This document shows positions 10,057 to 18,578 of a DNA stretch of 64,000 bases, piece by piece (the stretch's first letter is position 1; every line of letters begins with the position of its first letter). This stretch comes from Methylomonas sp. 11b. Lineage in GTDB: Bacteria; Pseudomonadota; Gammaproteobacteria; Methylococcales; Methylomonadaceae. The notes under the pieces were generated by a model, which ran no database searches, was not told where the DNA came from, and was given only the letters and a program-made list of their open reading frames with translations. The translations under genes and the position numbers were made by a program. Location: positions 5,203,741 through 5,267,740 of the forward strand of contig NZ_KI911557.1 in NCBI RefSeq assembly GCF_000515215.1, given 5' to 3'.

Positions 10057-11019
10057 GTGGTGAAAGCGCGGTACCAATCAGTGACGGTCATAGCTCCGGC
10101 TCGCTTACATATGGGCTTTATCGATTTAAGTGGCGCGTTGGGGCGGCATTTCGGTAGCATCGGTTTGGCGCTGAACGAAATCAATACCAGGCTCACCATA
10201 AGCGCGGCGGATAGCCTGCAAGTCAGCGGTCCGTCAGCGGAGCGCGCCCTGAAATGTACCCGGCAATTTTGTCAATTGCTGGGCGTTTCCGATGCACTCA
10301 ATATCACTATCGATAATGCCATCCCTGAACACATTGGATTAGGATCCGGTACGCAAATGGCTTTGGCTGTTGGTGCCGCGTTGAATGCTTTTTACGATTT
10401 GGGTCTGTCGGTGCGGGAAATAGCGCAACTTTCCGATCGCGGCGCGCGTTCCGGTATTGGTATCGGTATCTTCGAAACAGGCGGCTTGGTAGTGGATGGC
10501 GGTCGCGGACCGGACACCAAAACCCCGCCTATGGTCGCGCAAATGGCGGTGCCGGAAGACTGGCGATTTATTTTGGTGTTCGATCAACGCGGCCAAGGTT
10601 TGCATGGCGAACAGGAAGTCAGCGCTTTTCAGCAATTGCCGCCGTTTCCGCAAGCCCAGGCCGAGCGCTTATGTTACTTGCTGTTGATGCAGGGTTTGCC
10701 GGCTCTGGCGGAATGCGATCTTGATAAATTCGGCGAAGTGATTACCTCGCTGCAGCAGGCGGTGGGTGAGCATTTTGCGCCGGTACAGGGCGGGGTGTTT
10801 ACCAGCCCGGATGTCGCGGCGGCAATGGCTAGTCTCGCCGTGCAAGGGGCCGTGGCGATAGGCCAGACCTCGTGGGGGCCGACCGGATTTTGCGCGGTTG
10901 CCAATCCGCAACGGGCGGCAGAGTTGCTGGCGCAGTTGGAACGGCAATTCGCCGCATCGCCGTTAAGTTTTTTGGTGGTCAGCGCCCGGAATCAGACCGC
11001 CGAAATTATTCTTAACTAG
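10057..11019 (+). CDS. mptG: Beta-ribofuranosylaminobenzene 5'-phosphate synthase
   Basis: 320 residues starting at GTG (a second GTG follows at once, so the start could be one codon later). It is a GHMP-fold protein: N-terminal ARLHMGFIDLSG and the glycine-rich EHIGLGSGTQMALAVGAAL are the beta-RFAP synthase signatures. The enzyme condenses p-aminobenzoate (4-hydroxybenzoate in some archaea) with PRPP, the committed step to methanopterin. In bacteria the gene marks H4MPT-dependent formaldehyde oxidation in methylotrophs. The 31 bases separating it from the HAD gene suggest co-transcription. It ends nine bases before the convergent soxZ stop. Confidence 0.9.
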   Translation: MVKARYQSVTVIAPARLHMGFIDLSGALGRHFGSIGLALNEINTRLTISAADSLQVSGPSAERALKCTRQFCQLLGVSDALNITIDNAIPEHIGLGSGTQMALAVGAALNAFYDLGLSVREIAQLSDRGARSGIGIGIFETGGLVVDGGRGPDTKTPPMVAQMAVPEDWRFILVFDQRGQGLHGEQEVSAFQQLPPFPQAQAERLCYLLLMQGLPALAECDLDKFGEVITSLQQAVGEHFAPVQGGVFTSPDVAAAMASLAVQGAVAIGQTSWGPTGFCAVANPQRAAELLAQLERQFAASPLSFLVVSARNQTAEIILN

Positions 11020-11027
11020 CCTTTGCT

Positions 11028-11336
11028 TCAGTCGAGCACGTGCTCGGCGTTATCTTGGTTTTGTCTATTGTCAGCCCATTCGGCGCTGAGCCTATCGCCG
11101 CTGTTTGCTATCAATCTAAACGTAAAAAACGGATTTTTGGAGATGCTGCCGGCCATGTTGGTGGTTAGGATTAGTTGATCGTTTAATTTAACCACCAACC
11201 GCTCGATAAAATGCGCCGGAATCAATTCGCCGTTAGCGTCGCGATTGCGGCCGTTTTCCATCGGATGCATTATCAGCAATTTGACTTCAATGTGGCCGTC
11301 GCGCCGTTGGCTTCTGATTTTTATGCTGTTGTTCAT
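11028..11336 (-). CDS. soxZ: Sulfur-carrier complex subunit SoxZ
   Basis: 102 residues from the ATG at 11336, just after the soxY stop with AGGTTGAG upstream. It shows the SoxZ beta-sandwich pattern: IKIRSQRRDGHIEVKLLI, IMHPMENGRN, HFIERLVVKLND and a final AEWADNRG-like strand. SoxZ pairs with SoxY in the periplasm to hold the sulfur-bearing arm during thiosulfate oxidation. No soxAX, soxB or soxCD occurs in the window, so a lone SoxYZ carrier is likely, perhaps serving another sulfur-transfer or dehydrogenase-associated role. Confidence 0.9.
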   Translation of the reverse strand: MNNSIKIRSQRRDGHIEVKLLIMHPMENGRNRDANGELIPAHFIERLVVKLNDQLILTTNMAGSISKNPFFTFRLIANSGDRLSAEWADNRQNQDNAEHVLD

Positions 11337-11337
11337 C

Positions 11338-11796
11338 TCAACCTGTTCCGCAGCCGCCACGCATTACCTTGACCCAACGGCTGGTGCGTAATAGCTCTCC
11401 GTTATGTTTAGCAAGCAAAATCACGTTGCAAGATTCGGCTAATTTAATCCGCGCGCTAAGGAAGGGCGCTACTAGCGGCGTGAGTTCGAATTCTGCCAGC
11501 AGCGGCGTAGGATTTTTATCGGCGAATAGAAACAGTTTCTCGATGCCGTCCAGCTCACTAGCAATGCTCACCGGCACCACTGCGCCATCTTCGGCAATCT
11601 CCGGCAGGATCAGATTGAGTTTATCGCTATTAATCACCGTTCGCTGATCGATAATTTGGGTGTAGAGGGCGATGAAGTCGTCGGCGGCAAAGTGCTTTGC
11701 CAACCTCTCGGCAAGTGCGCTGGCGGACTTACTCGCCAACAAAGCCCCGGCCAGCAAAATACCGGAGTGCTTTAGAAATAGGCGGCGACTAGGCAT
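11338..11796 (-). CDS. soxY: Sulfur-carrier protein SoxY (twin-arginine exported)
   Basis: 152 residues. The N-terminus SRRLFLKHSGILLAGALLAS is a twin-arginine signal. The C-terminus ends VMRGGCGTG, a variant of the GGCGG swinging arm whose cysteine carries the sulfur substrate. The mature part is about 120 residues as in the family. It is followed at once by soxZ. The perfect FNR box at 11820-11833 lies 24 bases upstream of its start codon; that box also faces the divergent small membrane gene, so either or both could be controlled by it. Confidence 0.9.
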   Translation of the reverse strand: MPSRRLFLKHSGILLAGALLASKSASALAERLAKHFAADDFIALYTQIIDQRTVINSDKLNLILPEIAEDGAVVPVSIASELDGIEKLFLFADKNPTPLLAEFELTPLVAPFLSARIKLAESCNVILLAKHNGELLRTSRWVKVMRGGCGTG

Positions 11797-11819
11797 AAAT
11801 TTTAATAACCATAAAAAGT

Positions 11820-11833
11820 TTGATGTATATCAA
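11820..11833. promoter_or_regulatory. FNR-type binding site
   Basis: TTGATGTATATCAA fits the TTGAT-N4-ATCAA consensus exactly. The centre (11826.5) lies 41.5 bases upstream of position 11868, and a TATCTT -10-like hexamer sits at 11855-11860, the class II activator arrangement for the + strand gene at 11919. An almost identical site precedes the hemerythrin gene at 26157. Confidence 0.75.
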
Positions 11834-11918
11834 AAAATTTAAGCCTCGGCTTGTTATCTTTTGCCCCGTTGAAATTTTTTCAGCACCACCATCACAAACA
11901 ACAAAAGGAAGGTACAAA

Positions 11919-12113
11919 ATGAGTGAAGTACAAGAAAAAGATAATTTCTGGCTCTATATCGTCATTGCTGTCGTCTTGGCGGCTGGCGCTGTACTGATGG
12001 TAAAAAATGCCGAGCATGATAAATATGCTACCGCGGCAAAAAATATCGCCGAAGACTCCGCCAACTCAGCTTACCGCAATGATGTACTTCACAGCGGTGG
12101 CGCGAAAAGATAA
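11919..12113 (+). CDS. Small single-span membrane protein, paralogue of the 37429-37614 protein
   Basis: 64 residues from the ATG at 11919, which has AAGGAAGG eight bases upstream; a longer frame from 11820 would start inside the FNR box and is unlikely. The N-terminus SEVQEKDNF is followed by one hydrophobic helix (residues 10-27) and a charged C-terminal tail. The protein at 37429-37614 shares EKDNF, the helix pattern and GA(V/I)L.VK, so they form a small family that I do not recognise. The upstream FNR box points to expression under low oxygen. Function unknown. Confidence 0.75.
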   Translation: MSEVQEKDNFWLYIVIAVVLAAGAVLMVKNAEHDKYATAAKNIAEDSANSAYRNDVLHSGGAKR

Positions 12114-12160
12114 GCTCTTTTCAGCGTTTCGGGAAATGTAATCTGCGTTTCCCAAATTTG

Positions 12161-12198
12161 CGGATTTTGGTGGGGCATCCGGGCTCCGTCAAAATCCG
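12161..12198. terminator. Terminator-like hairpin between convergent genes
   Basis: CGGATTTTG (12161-12169) pairs perfectly with CAAAATCCG (12190-12198), and the inner GGGGC/GCTCC can extend the stem. It lies between the small membrane gene (+) and the salvage phosphorylase (-), and ends 12 bases from the latter's stop. A T-rich stretch follows on the + strand. Confidence 0.55.
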
Positions 12199-12210
12199 TT
12201 TCTGTTTCTG

Positions 12211-12951
12211 CTAGTCGTTGAACAATACTGTTGCTTTCAGCAAGGCGATCGCATTGGCCATGCCAACTTCCAAGTTTTTCTCGATCTCGGCCATGGTGAT
12301 TTCACCCTCCACCACACCAGCCGCCCAATTGGCTACCACCGAGATATTTGCATAAGCCAAACCCAGTTCCCGCGCCAGTGAGGCTTCCGGCATGCCGGTC
12401 ATGCCCACCAAGTCGCAACCGTCGTTAGCCATTCGTTTGATTTCGGCTACGGTTTCCAGTCGCGGTCCTTGGGTGCAGCCGTAAGTGCCTGAGGAAGTTA
12501 TCGAAATGTTTGCCTGATGCGCGGCTTGCATAATGCGGGCGCGGAGTGACGGTGTGTAGGGCTCGGTGAAATCGATATGCGTGACATGCTCCAGATCGTC
12601 GGCAAAAAACGTATGTTCCCGACCATAGCTGTAGTCTATCAATTGATCCGGAATCGCAATAACGGCCGGTGCCATCTTTGCGCCGATACCGCCGACCGCC
12701 GCGACGCCGATAATCTCGGAAACGCCCAGCTGTTTTAAACCCCAGATATTGGCTCGGTAGTTGATCTTGTGCGGCGGAATCCGGTGCGGATTGCCGTGGC
12801 GGGCCAGGAAAACCAATTTCTGGCCGTCTAACTCGCCGAGCACATAAGCTGCGGATGGCTCGCCGAAAGGTGTCGAGAGACGTTCTTCACCGGTGATTGT
12901 CAATGCTTCGATCTGAGTGAGGCCGGTGCCGCCGATGATGGCTAATGTCAT
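12211..12951 (-). CDS. S-methyl-5'-thioinosine phosphorylase (PNP/MTAP family)
   Basis: 246 residues. It begins AIIGGTGL, with RHGNPHRIPPHKINYRANIWGLK and GCTQGPRLETVAEI as phosphate- and base-binding motifs of the MTAP/PNP family. GMTGMPEASLARELGLAY with NWAAG matches the bacterial methylthioinosine (or hypoxanthine-preferring) branch better than true MTA phosphorylase, judged from memory. It would cleave methylthioinosine to hypoxanthine and methylthioribose phosphate. The 4-base overlap with a hypoxanthine phosphoribosyltransferase gene, which would recycle the released hypoxanthine, supports this. Confidence 0.85.
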   Translation of the reverse strand: MTLAIIGGTGLTQIEALTITGEERLSTPFGEPSAAYVLGELDGQKLVFLARHGNPHRIPPHKINYRANIWGLKQLGVSEIIGVAAVGGIGAKMAPAVIAIPDQLIDYSYGREHTFFADDLEHVTHIDFTEPYTPSLRARIMQAAHQANISITSSGTYGCTQGPRLETVAEIKRMANDGCDLVGMTGMPEASLARELGLAYANISVVANWAAGVVEGEITMAEIEKNLEVGMANAIALLKATVLFND

Positions 12952-13502
12952 AACACTTCCTTACAGGCAAATACGCCTGGCGCATTTCTAAGATAACCCT
13001 TGTAATCCATCCCGTAGCCAAACAGATAATGGTTGGCGACTGTCAGGCCGATAAAGTCCGGCTCGATAGGTTTGGTGACTTGCAGGTCTTTGTCGAACAG
13101 TGCGGCCGTGTATACGGCGCTAGCACCTTGTTCCCGGCAATATTCGACAATGGCATGCAGCGTATGGCCTTCGTCGAGAATATCGTCGACTATCAAGACC
13201 GTGCGGCCGGCCAACGGTGTCGTGGGTTTAAACAGCCAATGTATGTCGCTGCCGGAGGTGGTGTTGCGGTAACGACTGGCGTGGACGCTGTCCAGATTTA
13301 ACGGAAAGTCCAGGCGGGGCAGTAATTTGCCGGTAGCGATGATGCCGCCGTTGATGACGCACAACACCAACGGATTGCTGTCTTGCAGTTTGTCGGTGAT
13401 CGCCGCCGCCATGCCATCCAACGCCGCTTCGACTTCCTCGGCGCTGTGTAGCAACAGCGCGTGTTGTTTAACGATGCCGATTTCTTCAAGCATGGGATTC
13501 AT
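12948..13502 (-). CDS. hpt: Hypoxanthine(-guanine) phosphoribosyltransferase
   Basis: 184 residues from the ATG at 13502 (MNPMLEEIG); a frame extending to 13544 would run deeper into nagZ. The PRPP-binding loop VLIVDDILDEGHTL (about residues 100-113) and the early VINGGIIATG motif identify a type I phosphoribosyltransferase making IMP or GMP from the base and PRPP. It overlaps nagZ by 17 bases upstream and the phosphorylase by 4 downstream, so the three are one transcript. Confidence 0.87.
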   Translation of the reverse strand: MNPMLEEIGIVKQHALLLHSAEEVEAALDGMAAAITDKLQDSNPLVLCVINGGIIATGKLLPRLDFPLNLDSVHASRYRNTTSGSDIHWLFKPTTPLAGRTVLIVDDILDEGHTLHAIVEYCREQGASAVYTAALFDKDLQVTKPIEPDFIGLTVANHYLFGYGMDYKGYLRNAPGVFACKEVL

Positions 13503-14502
13503 AAAACTCCGTGATTTGTTTGGAAACGGTTTGCCATTTGTCATTTTTTACCAAGGCGTCCTTGTCGAGCAGGCATTTACCGCGCATGGCTTGTAAGCGT
13601 TGTTCGCGTTTACTGCTTTGGCTGATAGGCAACTTGTCCAGCACTTGTTCGGCGGCTGCCGAATTGTTGCAAACCAGCAGCATATCGCAGCCGGCTTGCT
13701 GGGCAAGACCGGCGCGTTCGGTGAAGTCGCCTATGCTCGCCGCACCTTCCATACTTAGATCGTCGCTGAAAATGGCGCCATCAAAGCCCAGTTCGCCGCG
13801 CAGAATGGTCTGTAACCAGAAGCTGGAAAAACCGGCCGGATAGCGGTCCACTTGCGGATAAACCACATGAGCCGGCATGATGGCTTCCAGGCCTTGTTCA
13901 ATCAGTTGTTTGAACGGCAATAGATCTTGCCGGCGGATGGTTTCCAAGTCGCGCTCGTCGACCGGCAGCGTCAAATGCGAGTCCAGCGCCACCGCGCCAT
14001 GGCCGGGAAAGTGTTTGCCGGTGGCCGCCATGCCGGCGCTACGCATGCCTTGTCGAAACGCGCCGGCCAGTTCTCCGGCTAATTTCGCGTCTTGGGAAAA
14101 TGAGCGGTTGCCGATGATCTCGCTAACGCCGCAATCCACATCCAGCACCGGCGCGAAACTAAAGTCCACATCCACCGCCAGCAGTTCACTAGCCATCAGC
14201 CAGCCGGCAGCTTCTGCCAACTCGGGTTGCTCTGCGTAAAATGCTGCCGCCGGCAAGCGGGTAAAGCCGGTTTGAAAGCGTTGCACCCGACCGCCTTCCT
14301 GATCGACGGCGATCAAAATGTCGCCATTACGCGCGGCGCGGATTTGTTTAATCAAATCGGCGACTTGCCGAGGACTGTCGTAATTTCTAGCGAACAGGAT
14401 TAAGGCGCCGGTATTGGGGTGAGCAATTTTTTCTTTGTCCAGCGCGCTGAGGCTGTGGGCCTCAATGTCTATCATGACCGGGCCGATAGCTTGTGGTTTC
14501 AT
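13486..14502 (-). CDS. nagZ: Beta-N-acetylhexosaminidase (glycoside hydrolase family 3)
   Basis: 338 residues, the usual length for cytosolic NagZ. Motifs in order: AVDQEGGRVQRF, FAPVLDV, GKHFPGHGAVALDSH (the catalytic His/Asp loop) and IFSDDLSMEGA (nucleophile Asp in SDDL). It removes N-acetylglucosamine from anhydromuropeptides during peptidoglycan recycling. No signal peptide is present, as expected. It is the first gene of the three-gene operon and is divergent from the FliL-like gene. Confidence 0.95.
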   Translation of the reverse strand: MKPQAIGPVMIDIEAHSLSALDKEKIAHPNTGALILFARNYDSPRQVADLIKQIRAARNGDILIAVDQEGGRVQRFQTGFTRLPAAAFYAEQPELAEAAGWLMASELLAVDVDFSFAPVLDVDCGVSEIIGNRSFSQDAKLAGELAGAFRQGMRSAGMAATGKHFPGHGAVALDSHLTLPVDERDLETIRRQDLLPFKQLIEQGLEAIMPAHVVYPQVDRYPAGFSSFWLQTILRGELGFDGAIFSDDLSMEGAASIGDFTERAGLAQQAGCDMLLVCNNSAAAEQVLDKLPISQSSKREQRLQAMRGKCLLDKDALVKNDKWQTVSKQITEFYESHA

Positions 14503-14564
14503 GGTGATTAATGGTGAAAATGGAATATACTTTTGGTCTAACCATCACATTATATGAGGAAACC

Positions 14565-14972
14565 GTGCGAACATTTATATTGTTGATCAGTTTGATGCTG
14601 TTACCGACGATGACTTGGGCCAATTCCGGCGAGAAGAAAGCCGACGAGAGCGCAGGTCCGGTTATTGAGTATGTGGAGATGAAACCTAAATTCACCGTCA
14701 ATCTGGCCGAGCCTAAAAAATATTTGATGCTGAATGTGCAACTACTGGCGGAAGGCGCCGAACACGTCGAAAAAATCAAAAAATATATGCCGGTTTTACG
14801 GCATGAGATGATCATGATGCTGAGCGGCATGAAAAGCGCCGACTTGCAAACCATGGAACAGCGCGAAGCGCTGCGAATGAAGACCAAACAATTGATCACC
14901 GATTTGTTGACCAAGAGTCAAAATAGCGACGGCTTTCGCGACGTGTTCTTTTCGGAGTTTTTGATCAATTAG
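14565..14972 (+). CDS. FliL-like periplasmic protein
   Basis: 135 residues from a GTG at 14565 with AGGA five bases upstream; a longer frame from 14511 overlaps the nagZ promoter region and lacks a binding site. It starts with a cleavable-looking signal (RTFILLISLMLLPTMTWA). The remainder shows the FliL pattern: a strand reading PKFTVNLAEPKKYLMLNVQL, a helix with LRHEMIMMLSG, and the ending VFFSEFLIN. Classical FliL has a transmembrane anchor and sits in flagellar operons; this copy is isolated with a signal sequence and so may be a stator-associated paralogue. Confidence 0.7.
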   Translation: MRTFILLISLMLLPTMTWANSGEKKADESAGPVIEYVEMKPKFTVNLAEPKKYLMLNVQLLAEGAEHVEKIKKYMPVLRHEMIMMLSGMKSADLQTMEQREALRMKTKQLITDLLTKSQNSDGFRDVFFSEFLIN

Positions 14973-15001
14973 TGGTCCCGATAAACCAACGGCCTGAATT
15001 T

Positions 15002-15032
15002 AAAAAGCTTGCAGCGATGCGAGCTTTTTTTT
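15002..15032 (+). terminator. Intrinsic terminator after the FliL-like gene
   Basis: AAAAAGCTTGC (15002-15012) pairs with GCGAGCTTTTT (15019-15029, one G-T) around AGCGAT and runs into a T-tract ending at 15032. Confidence 0.85.
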
Positions 15033-15192
15033 GCACGGTCATTTTTCCTATTAGACTGAATCTTCGACTAAGCCTCAGACCCGGCTACCCAATGCCATGA
15101 GCGGACTGCTTCGAAAAACCCATGAAGCTTGAATTCGCGTGTGATCGGTATAATCCCCTTACTCAAATTATGTGCTGCTTGCAGATGAAGCT

Positions 15193-16269
15193 ATGTCTAC
15201 GCCATTAATTTATAAAGGTCGCGCTAGTATCAGTAATGTTGCTGGGCGCTTTGAAAGGCAAAGCGCGGTGGCTGAGGACGATGGTTGGGGCAGTCTGGAT
15301 GCGGCACTTCCGCCGCTGCCGACCGAAGTGATCATCGACAGCACCAAATCCGTGATTACTTACAACGATTCGCCGGATATACCGTTCGACAGGTCGATAA
15401 ATCCTTATCGCGGCTGCGAGCATGCTTGTATTTATTGTTTTGCCAGGCCGACCCATGCTTATCTGGGTTATTCCGCCGGACTGGATTTCGAAAGTAAAAT
15501 TCTGGTTAAGCCCAATGCCGCCCAATTACTGCGGGAGGAACTAGCCAAACGCAGTTATCGCTGCGCACCGCTGGCCCTGGGTACCAACACCGATCCTTAC
15601 CAACCCCTGGAACGGCAGCAGCGCATCATGCGGCAAATCTTGGAAATGTTATCCGAGACCCGGCATCCGGTCAGCATCGTCACCAAGTCGGCGTTGATCG
15701 AACGCGACATCGATATTCTGGCGGACATGGCCGGTCAAGGTCTGGCGTCAGTTTATCTGTCGATTACCACCCTGGATAGAACGCTGGCGCGAACCTTGGA
15801 GCCGCGGGCTGCGGCGTCGCAGCGGCGGTTGGAGGCTGTCGCCCGCTTGCGGGCAGCGGGGATTCCGGTTGGGGTGATGGTGGCGCCGCTGATTCCGGTG
15901 CTGACCGATTACGAATTGGAAAGCATTGTTGGCGCCGCCCATCAAGCCGGCGCACAGAGTGTGCAATACATTCTGCTGCGTCTGCCCTTGGAAACTGCGG
16001 ATTTATTTAAAGAATGGCTGCAACAAAACTACCCCTTAAAAGCCGAGCATGTAATGAATCGGGTGCGGGATAGCAGGGGTGGTAAAGCCTATGATGCGGC
16101 TTTTCATCAACGCCAAACGGGCAGTGGCAGTTATGCCGATTTGATTGCGCAGCGCTTCAAGTTGATTACCAGAAAGCTGGAACTAACCCGTTCGCTGCCA
16201 CCGCTACGTAGCGATTTGTTTCGCCCGCCAAACTTAGGCGGACAAATGAGTTTCGATTTTTTCGATTGA
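15193..16269 (+). CDS. PA0069-family radical SAM protein
   Basis: 358 residues from ATG 15193 (MSTPLIYKGRA); a GTG at 15172 would add seven residues. The iron-sulfur cluster motif CEHACIYCFAR (CxxxCxxC) follows SINPYRGC, the arrangement of the SplB-like PA0069 family, and LGTNTDPYQPLER lies downstream. The biochemical reaction of this family is not known to me; it resembles spore photoproduct lyase in fold. A TATAAT hexamer at 15149-15154 is a plausible -10. The gene is monocistronic and convergent with the next one. Confidence 0.88.
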   Translation: MSTPLIYKGRASISNVAGRFERQSAVAEDDGWGSLDAALPPLPTEVIIDSTKSVITYNDSPDIPFDRSINPYRGCEHACIYCFARPTHAYLGYSAGLDFESKILVKPNAAQLLREELAKRSYRCAPLALGTNTDPYQPLERQQRIMRQILEMLSETRHPVSIVTKSALIERDIDILADMAGQGLASVYLSITTLDRTLARTLEPRAAASQRRLEAVARLRAAGIPVGVMVAPLIPVLTDYELESIVGAAHQAGAQSVQYILLRLPLETADLFKEWLQQNYPLKAEHVMNRVRDSRGGKAYDAAFHQRQTGSGSYADLIAQRFKLITRKLELTRSLPPLRSDLFRPPNLGGQMSFDFFD

Positions 16270-16277
16270 ATGAGGCA

Positions 16278-16649
16278 TTACTCTTCCGTTTCCTGTTCTT
16301 CTCGACGCTCAAGCAGGCCTTGCTCCCGGATCATGGCTTTAAAACCTTTCATCACCGGGCGAGAAATCGCGGTTTCCGCCATCAGGCGTTTTTCGTATAT
16401 CAAGTTTTTCAAAGCTTCGTCGTCTTCGTCGGCGCGGGCGGTCTCGATCAAAGGATGCAGATCGGCTTGCAGAATTTGCCCCGGCAAGTGTTTGACACAG
16501 TCGTAGAGCAGTTCCATCACCACTTTTTCAGTTGCCCGCATTTTGCATTTGCCGTCGATGATTTTCAGCATCACCGTTACCGCGCAATCGACGTGGATGG
16601 GGCTTAGGGGATGGCTGTTCACCCATTGTGCGACGTGTTCGGGCGTCAT
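16278..16649 (-). CDS. Conserved-looking hypothetical protein paired with a NifX-like gene
   Basis: 123 residues, soluble, mostly helical, with no signal or membrane segment. I do not recognise the family. It has two cysteines (VDCAVTV and GKCKMR in the first 40 residues; a third in YDCVKH) and an acidic C-terminus ending EEQETEE. It overlaps the upstream NifX-like gene by four bases (ATGA), so the two are translationally coupled and may act together, perhaps in metal-cofactor handling. Confidence 0.65.
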   Translation of the reverse strand: MTPEHVAQWVNSHPLSPIHVDCAVTVMLKIIDGKCKMRATEKVVMELLYDCVKHLPGQILQADLHPLIETARADEDDEALKNLIYEKRLMAETAISRPVMKGFKAMIREQGLLERREEQETEE

Positions 16650-17014
16650 CCGATCTCCTCGCCGGCGGCGGTGCGTTTAGCATAGTCCAGCAAGGATTCC
16701 TCGACCGCTGCATACGCATATTCCGATACGGCGCGGACGCCGATGGCGTTAACTTTTGCGGTCGGACCGTCACCGATGCGCGCCACGAACACCGCATAAC
16801 AATCTTTAATGGTTTCCAAAATGCCGGGCATTGCGGACTCGTCGGCGTGTTGGCCCAGGCAGTAGTGTGCCACTTCACGGGTTTCCAGTAACTCGCAGCG
16901 GGTCTCGCTGGCGCTATACACCGAAAATTTTGTGGCGTGGCCGAAATGTTCGTTGATGGAAATATTGTCTTTGGTGGCGACGGCCAGTTTTAAAGGGAAC
17001 TTAGTCATGCGCAT
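16646..17014 (-). CDS. NifX/NafY-type dinitrogenase iron-molybdenum cofactor family protein
   Basis: 122 residues. KLAVATKDNISINEHFGHATKF is the beginning of the NifX/NifB-C-terminal fold (Nitro_FeMo-Co), and HYCLG, AVFVARIGDGP and NAIGVRAV follow as expected. Such proteins bind iron-molybdenum cofactor precursors; many non-nif copies have unknown roles. Several nitrogen-fixing methanotrophs carry them, but no other nif gene is in the window. A second in-frame ATG at 17008 is an alternative start. It lies between H4MPT-associated genes and a hypothetical gene. Confidence 0.8.
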   Translation of the reverse strand: MRMTKFPLKLAVATKDNISINEHFGHATKFSVYSASETRCELLETREVAHYCLGQHADESAMPGILETIKDCYAVFVARIGDGPTAKVNAIGVRAVSEYAYAAVEESLLDYAKRTAAGEEIG

Positions 17015-17040
17015 TCGCTTGTTTAGATTTCATGTAAGAG

Positions 17041-17076
17041 GCTCTTGATTAGGTTTGGTTAAACCCAAGCAAGAGC
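17041..17076. repeat. Nested inverted repeat upstream of the NifX-like gene
   Basis: GCTCTTG (17041-17047) pairs with CAAGAGC (17070-17076), and inside it GGTTT (17052-17056) pairs with AAACC (17061-17065). It is 27-62 bases upstream of the NifX-like start and after the end of the DHPS-like gene. No T-run follows, so it could be an operator, a processing hairpin or a weak terminator. Confidence 0.4.
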
Positions 17077-17183
17077 AATACCAAATGCGGCTAGGGCCTT
17101 AATTACGGGGTTTTAGCGAGGATCAATGCGGAGAAAAGCGTAGCGGCTTGTCGAGTTTGCAACAACTGCCACTGACAAACGGC

Positions 17184-18578
17184 TTAGTCTTCGTGCTTTT
17201 TTAGGGTGCTGCCAGCCGGTTTGAAAGTATGTAAATCCACGGTTGGCTCGGTGCCTTGCGCGGCGCAGCCCCAGCTTAGTTGCTGATCCTGGGTGAAACG
17301 CTTGCCCAGCTGCCAGGCGATTTCGGCGCGCGCTAGTTCCACACCCAGATAAAAGGCGTGGCCGCCGTCGGTTTCCACGTGCAACTTAGGGTACAAATCG
17401 AAGGGGTCTTGCGCCGTGTGCAGACCATCGCGGTTGAACACATGAATGCCTTCGCTGCTGACTTGAATACGGTAGCTGGGGTCTTTAATTTCCGCTGCCA
17501 AACTTGCGATTTCCTCGCGGCTATTCAAAAACGGCGAGCTATCATGCACGGTCAGCAAATCCGGGGCGATGTGTTTGGGCAGGGTATTGTGCTGCTTGGC
17601 GGTGTACATGATGCGGCGGGCGCTGTCGGCTTCCTTGATCGCCCGCCGCGCGTGTTTACTCACTTCGGTAGCCAGAATATGGTTGATATTCAGCTCTGAG
17701 CAAATCCCCAGCAACATCGCATTTATGCCCGAGGTGTCGGCGTGGGTCAGTTCAGTGAGATTGCCGACCCCCATCATCATTTCTACCTGCGGATAGCGGC
17801 GGCGGAATTCATGATTGCGGACGATGGAGTCGGTGAAACCGAAGTGAATCGGGTCCAGAATCGGGTCGACGATGAAGGCGCGGTTTTTCGCGCTCAAGAT
17901 TTCGATGGCTTTATCCAGCGTGCTCAAGTCGCCGTGCGTTTCCGGAATCAGAATCGGCGTGGTCGCCACTTCCTCAGCTATCCACAGGCTTTTGGTGGTC
18001 AAGCTGAGCATGTAATCGGCCCCAGCCTGGCCGCCGGCCAGCAGGTCGGCGTCTTCCAAGGAGTCAATGCTGACGGTGAAGCCTTCTTGTTTCAAGGTGC
18101 GAATGCACTCGGTCAGATGCGGAAACGGCGTGCCGGGCAGGCAGCCAATGTCGATGACGTCGGCGCCGTTGGCTTTGTAGTAATAAGCCCGCTCGATCAC
18201 CGCCTCGACGCTGATGCTGGGTGCATCGGTAATTTCCGCGAAAATTTTGGTTTGGTATTGGCTCAGGTCGTAATGCTGGGCGGCCATGCCAAAATGCTGG
18301 GGCAGATCTTTGATCTCTTCTGGACCACGCTCGAACGGCACGCCAAAGTGCTGGCCCAGCGCCTCCAGATCGCCGCGGCAGCGGCCAGGTAAGATCACCC
18401 GATCAGCGCCTTGCGCGTCGGGCATGCGGCGGATGATCATGTCGCTGGTAATCAACGCGGCCACCGTTACGCCCATCACATACACTTTGTATTGAAATTC
18501 CGGCTGCATTTTCTCCAATACTTGCCGGACTTGCTTTTCCGCCAGTCGGCCGGTGATGAACAGGATGCGCTCGGTCAT
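17184..18578 (-). CDS. Dihydropteroate synthase-like protein associated with tetrahydromethanopterin
   Basis: 464 residues, longer than true DHPS (about 280). An N-terminal domain (1-110, ILFITGRLAEKQVRQVLE, LPGRCRGDLEALG) precedes a TIM barrel with pterin-binding-like motifs (GADVIDIGCLPGTPFPH, SIDSLEDADLL). This architecture is the DHPS-related protein found in methanogens and H4MPT-using methylotrophs; its exact reaction is unsettled. It overlaps the flavoprotein gene by four bases, so these two form an operon. Together with beta-RFAP synthase at 10057 they strongly suggest H4MPT-linked C1 oxidation. Confidence 0.85.
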   Translation of the reverse strand: MTERILFITGRLAEKQVRQVLEKMQPEFQYKVYVMGVTVAALITSDMIIRRMPDAQGADRVILPGRCRGDLEALGQHFGVPFERGPEEIKDLPQHFGMAAQHYDLSQYQTKIFAEITDAPSISVEAVIERAYYYKANGADVIDIGCLPGTPFPHLTECIRTLKQEGFTVSIDSLEDADLLAGGQAGADYMLSLTTKSLWIAEEVATTPILIPETHGDLSTLDKAIEILSAKNRAFIVDPILDPIHFGFTDSIVRNHEFRRRYPQVEMMMGVGNLTELTHADTSGINAMLLGICSELNINHILATEVSKHARRAIKEADSARRIMYTAKQHNTLPKHIAPDLLTVHDSSPFLNSREEIASLAAEIKDPSYRIQVSSEGIHVFNRDGLHTAQDPFDLYPKLHVETDGGHAFYLGVELARAEIAWQLGKRFTQDQQLSWGCAAQGTEPTVDLHTFKPAGSTLKKHED

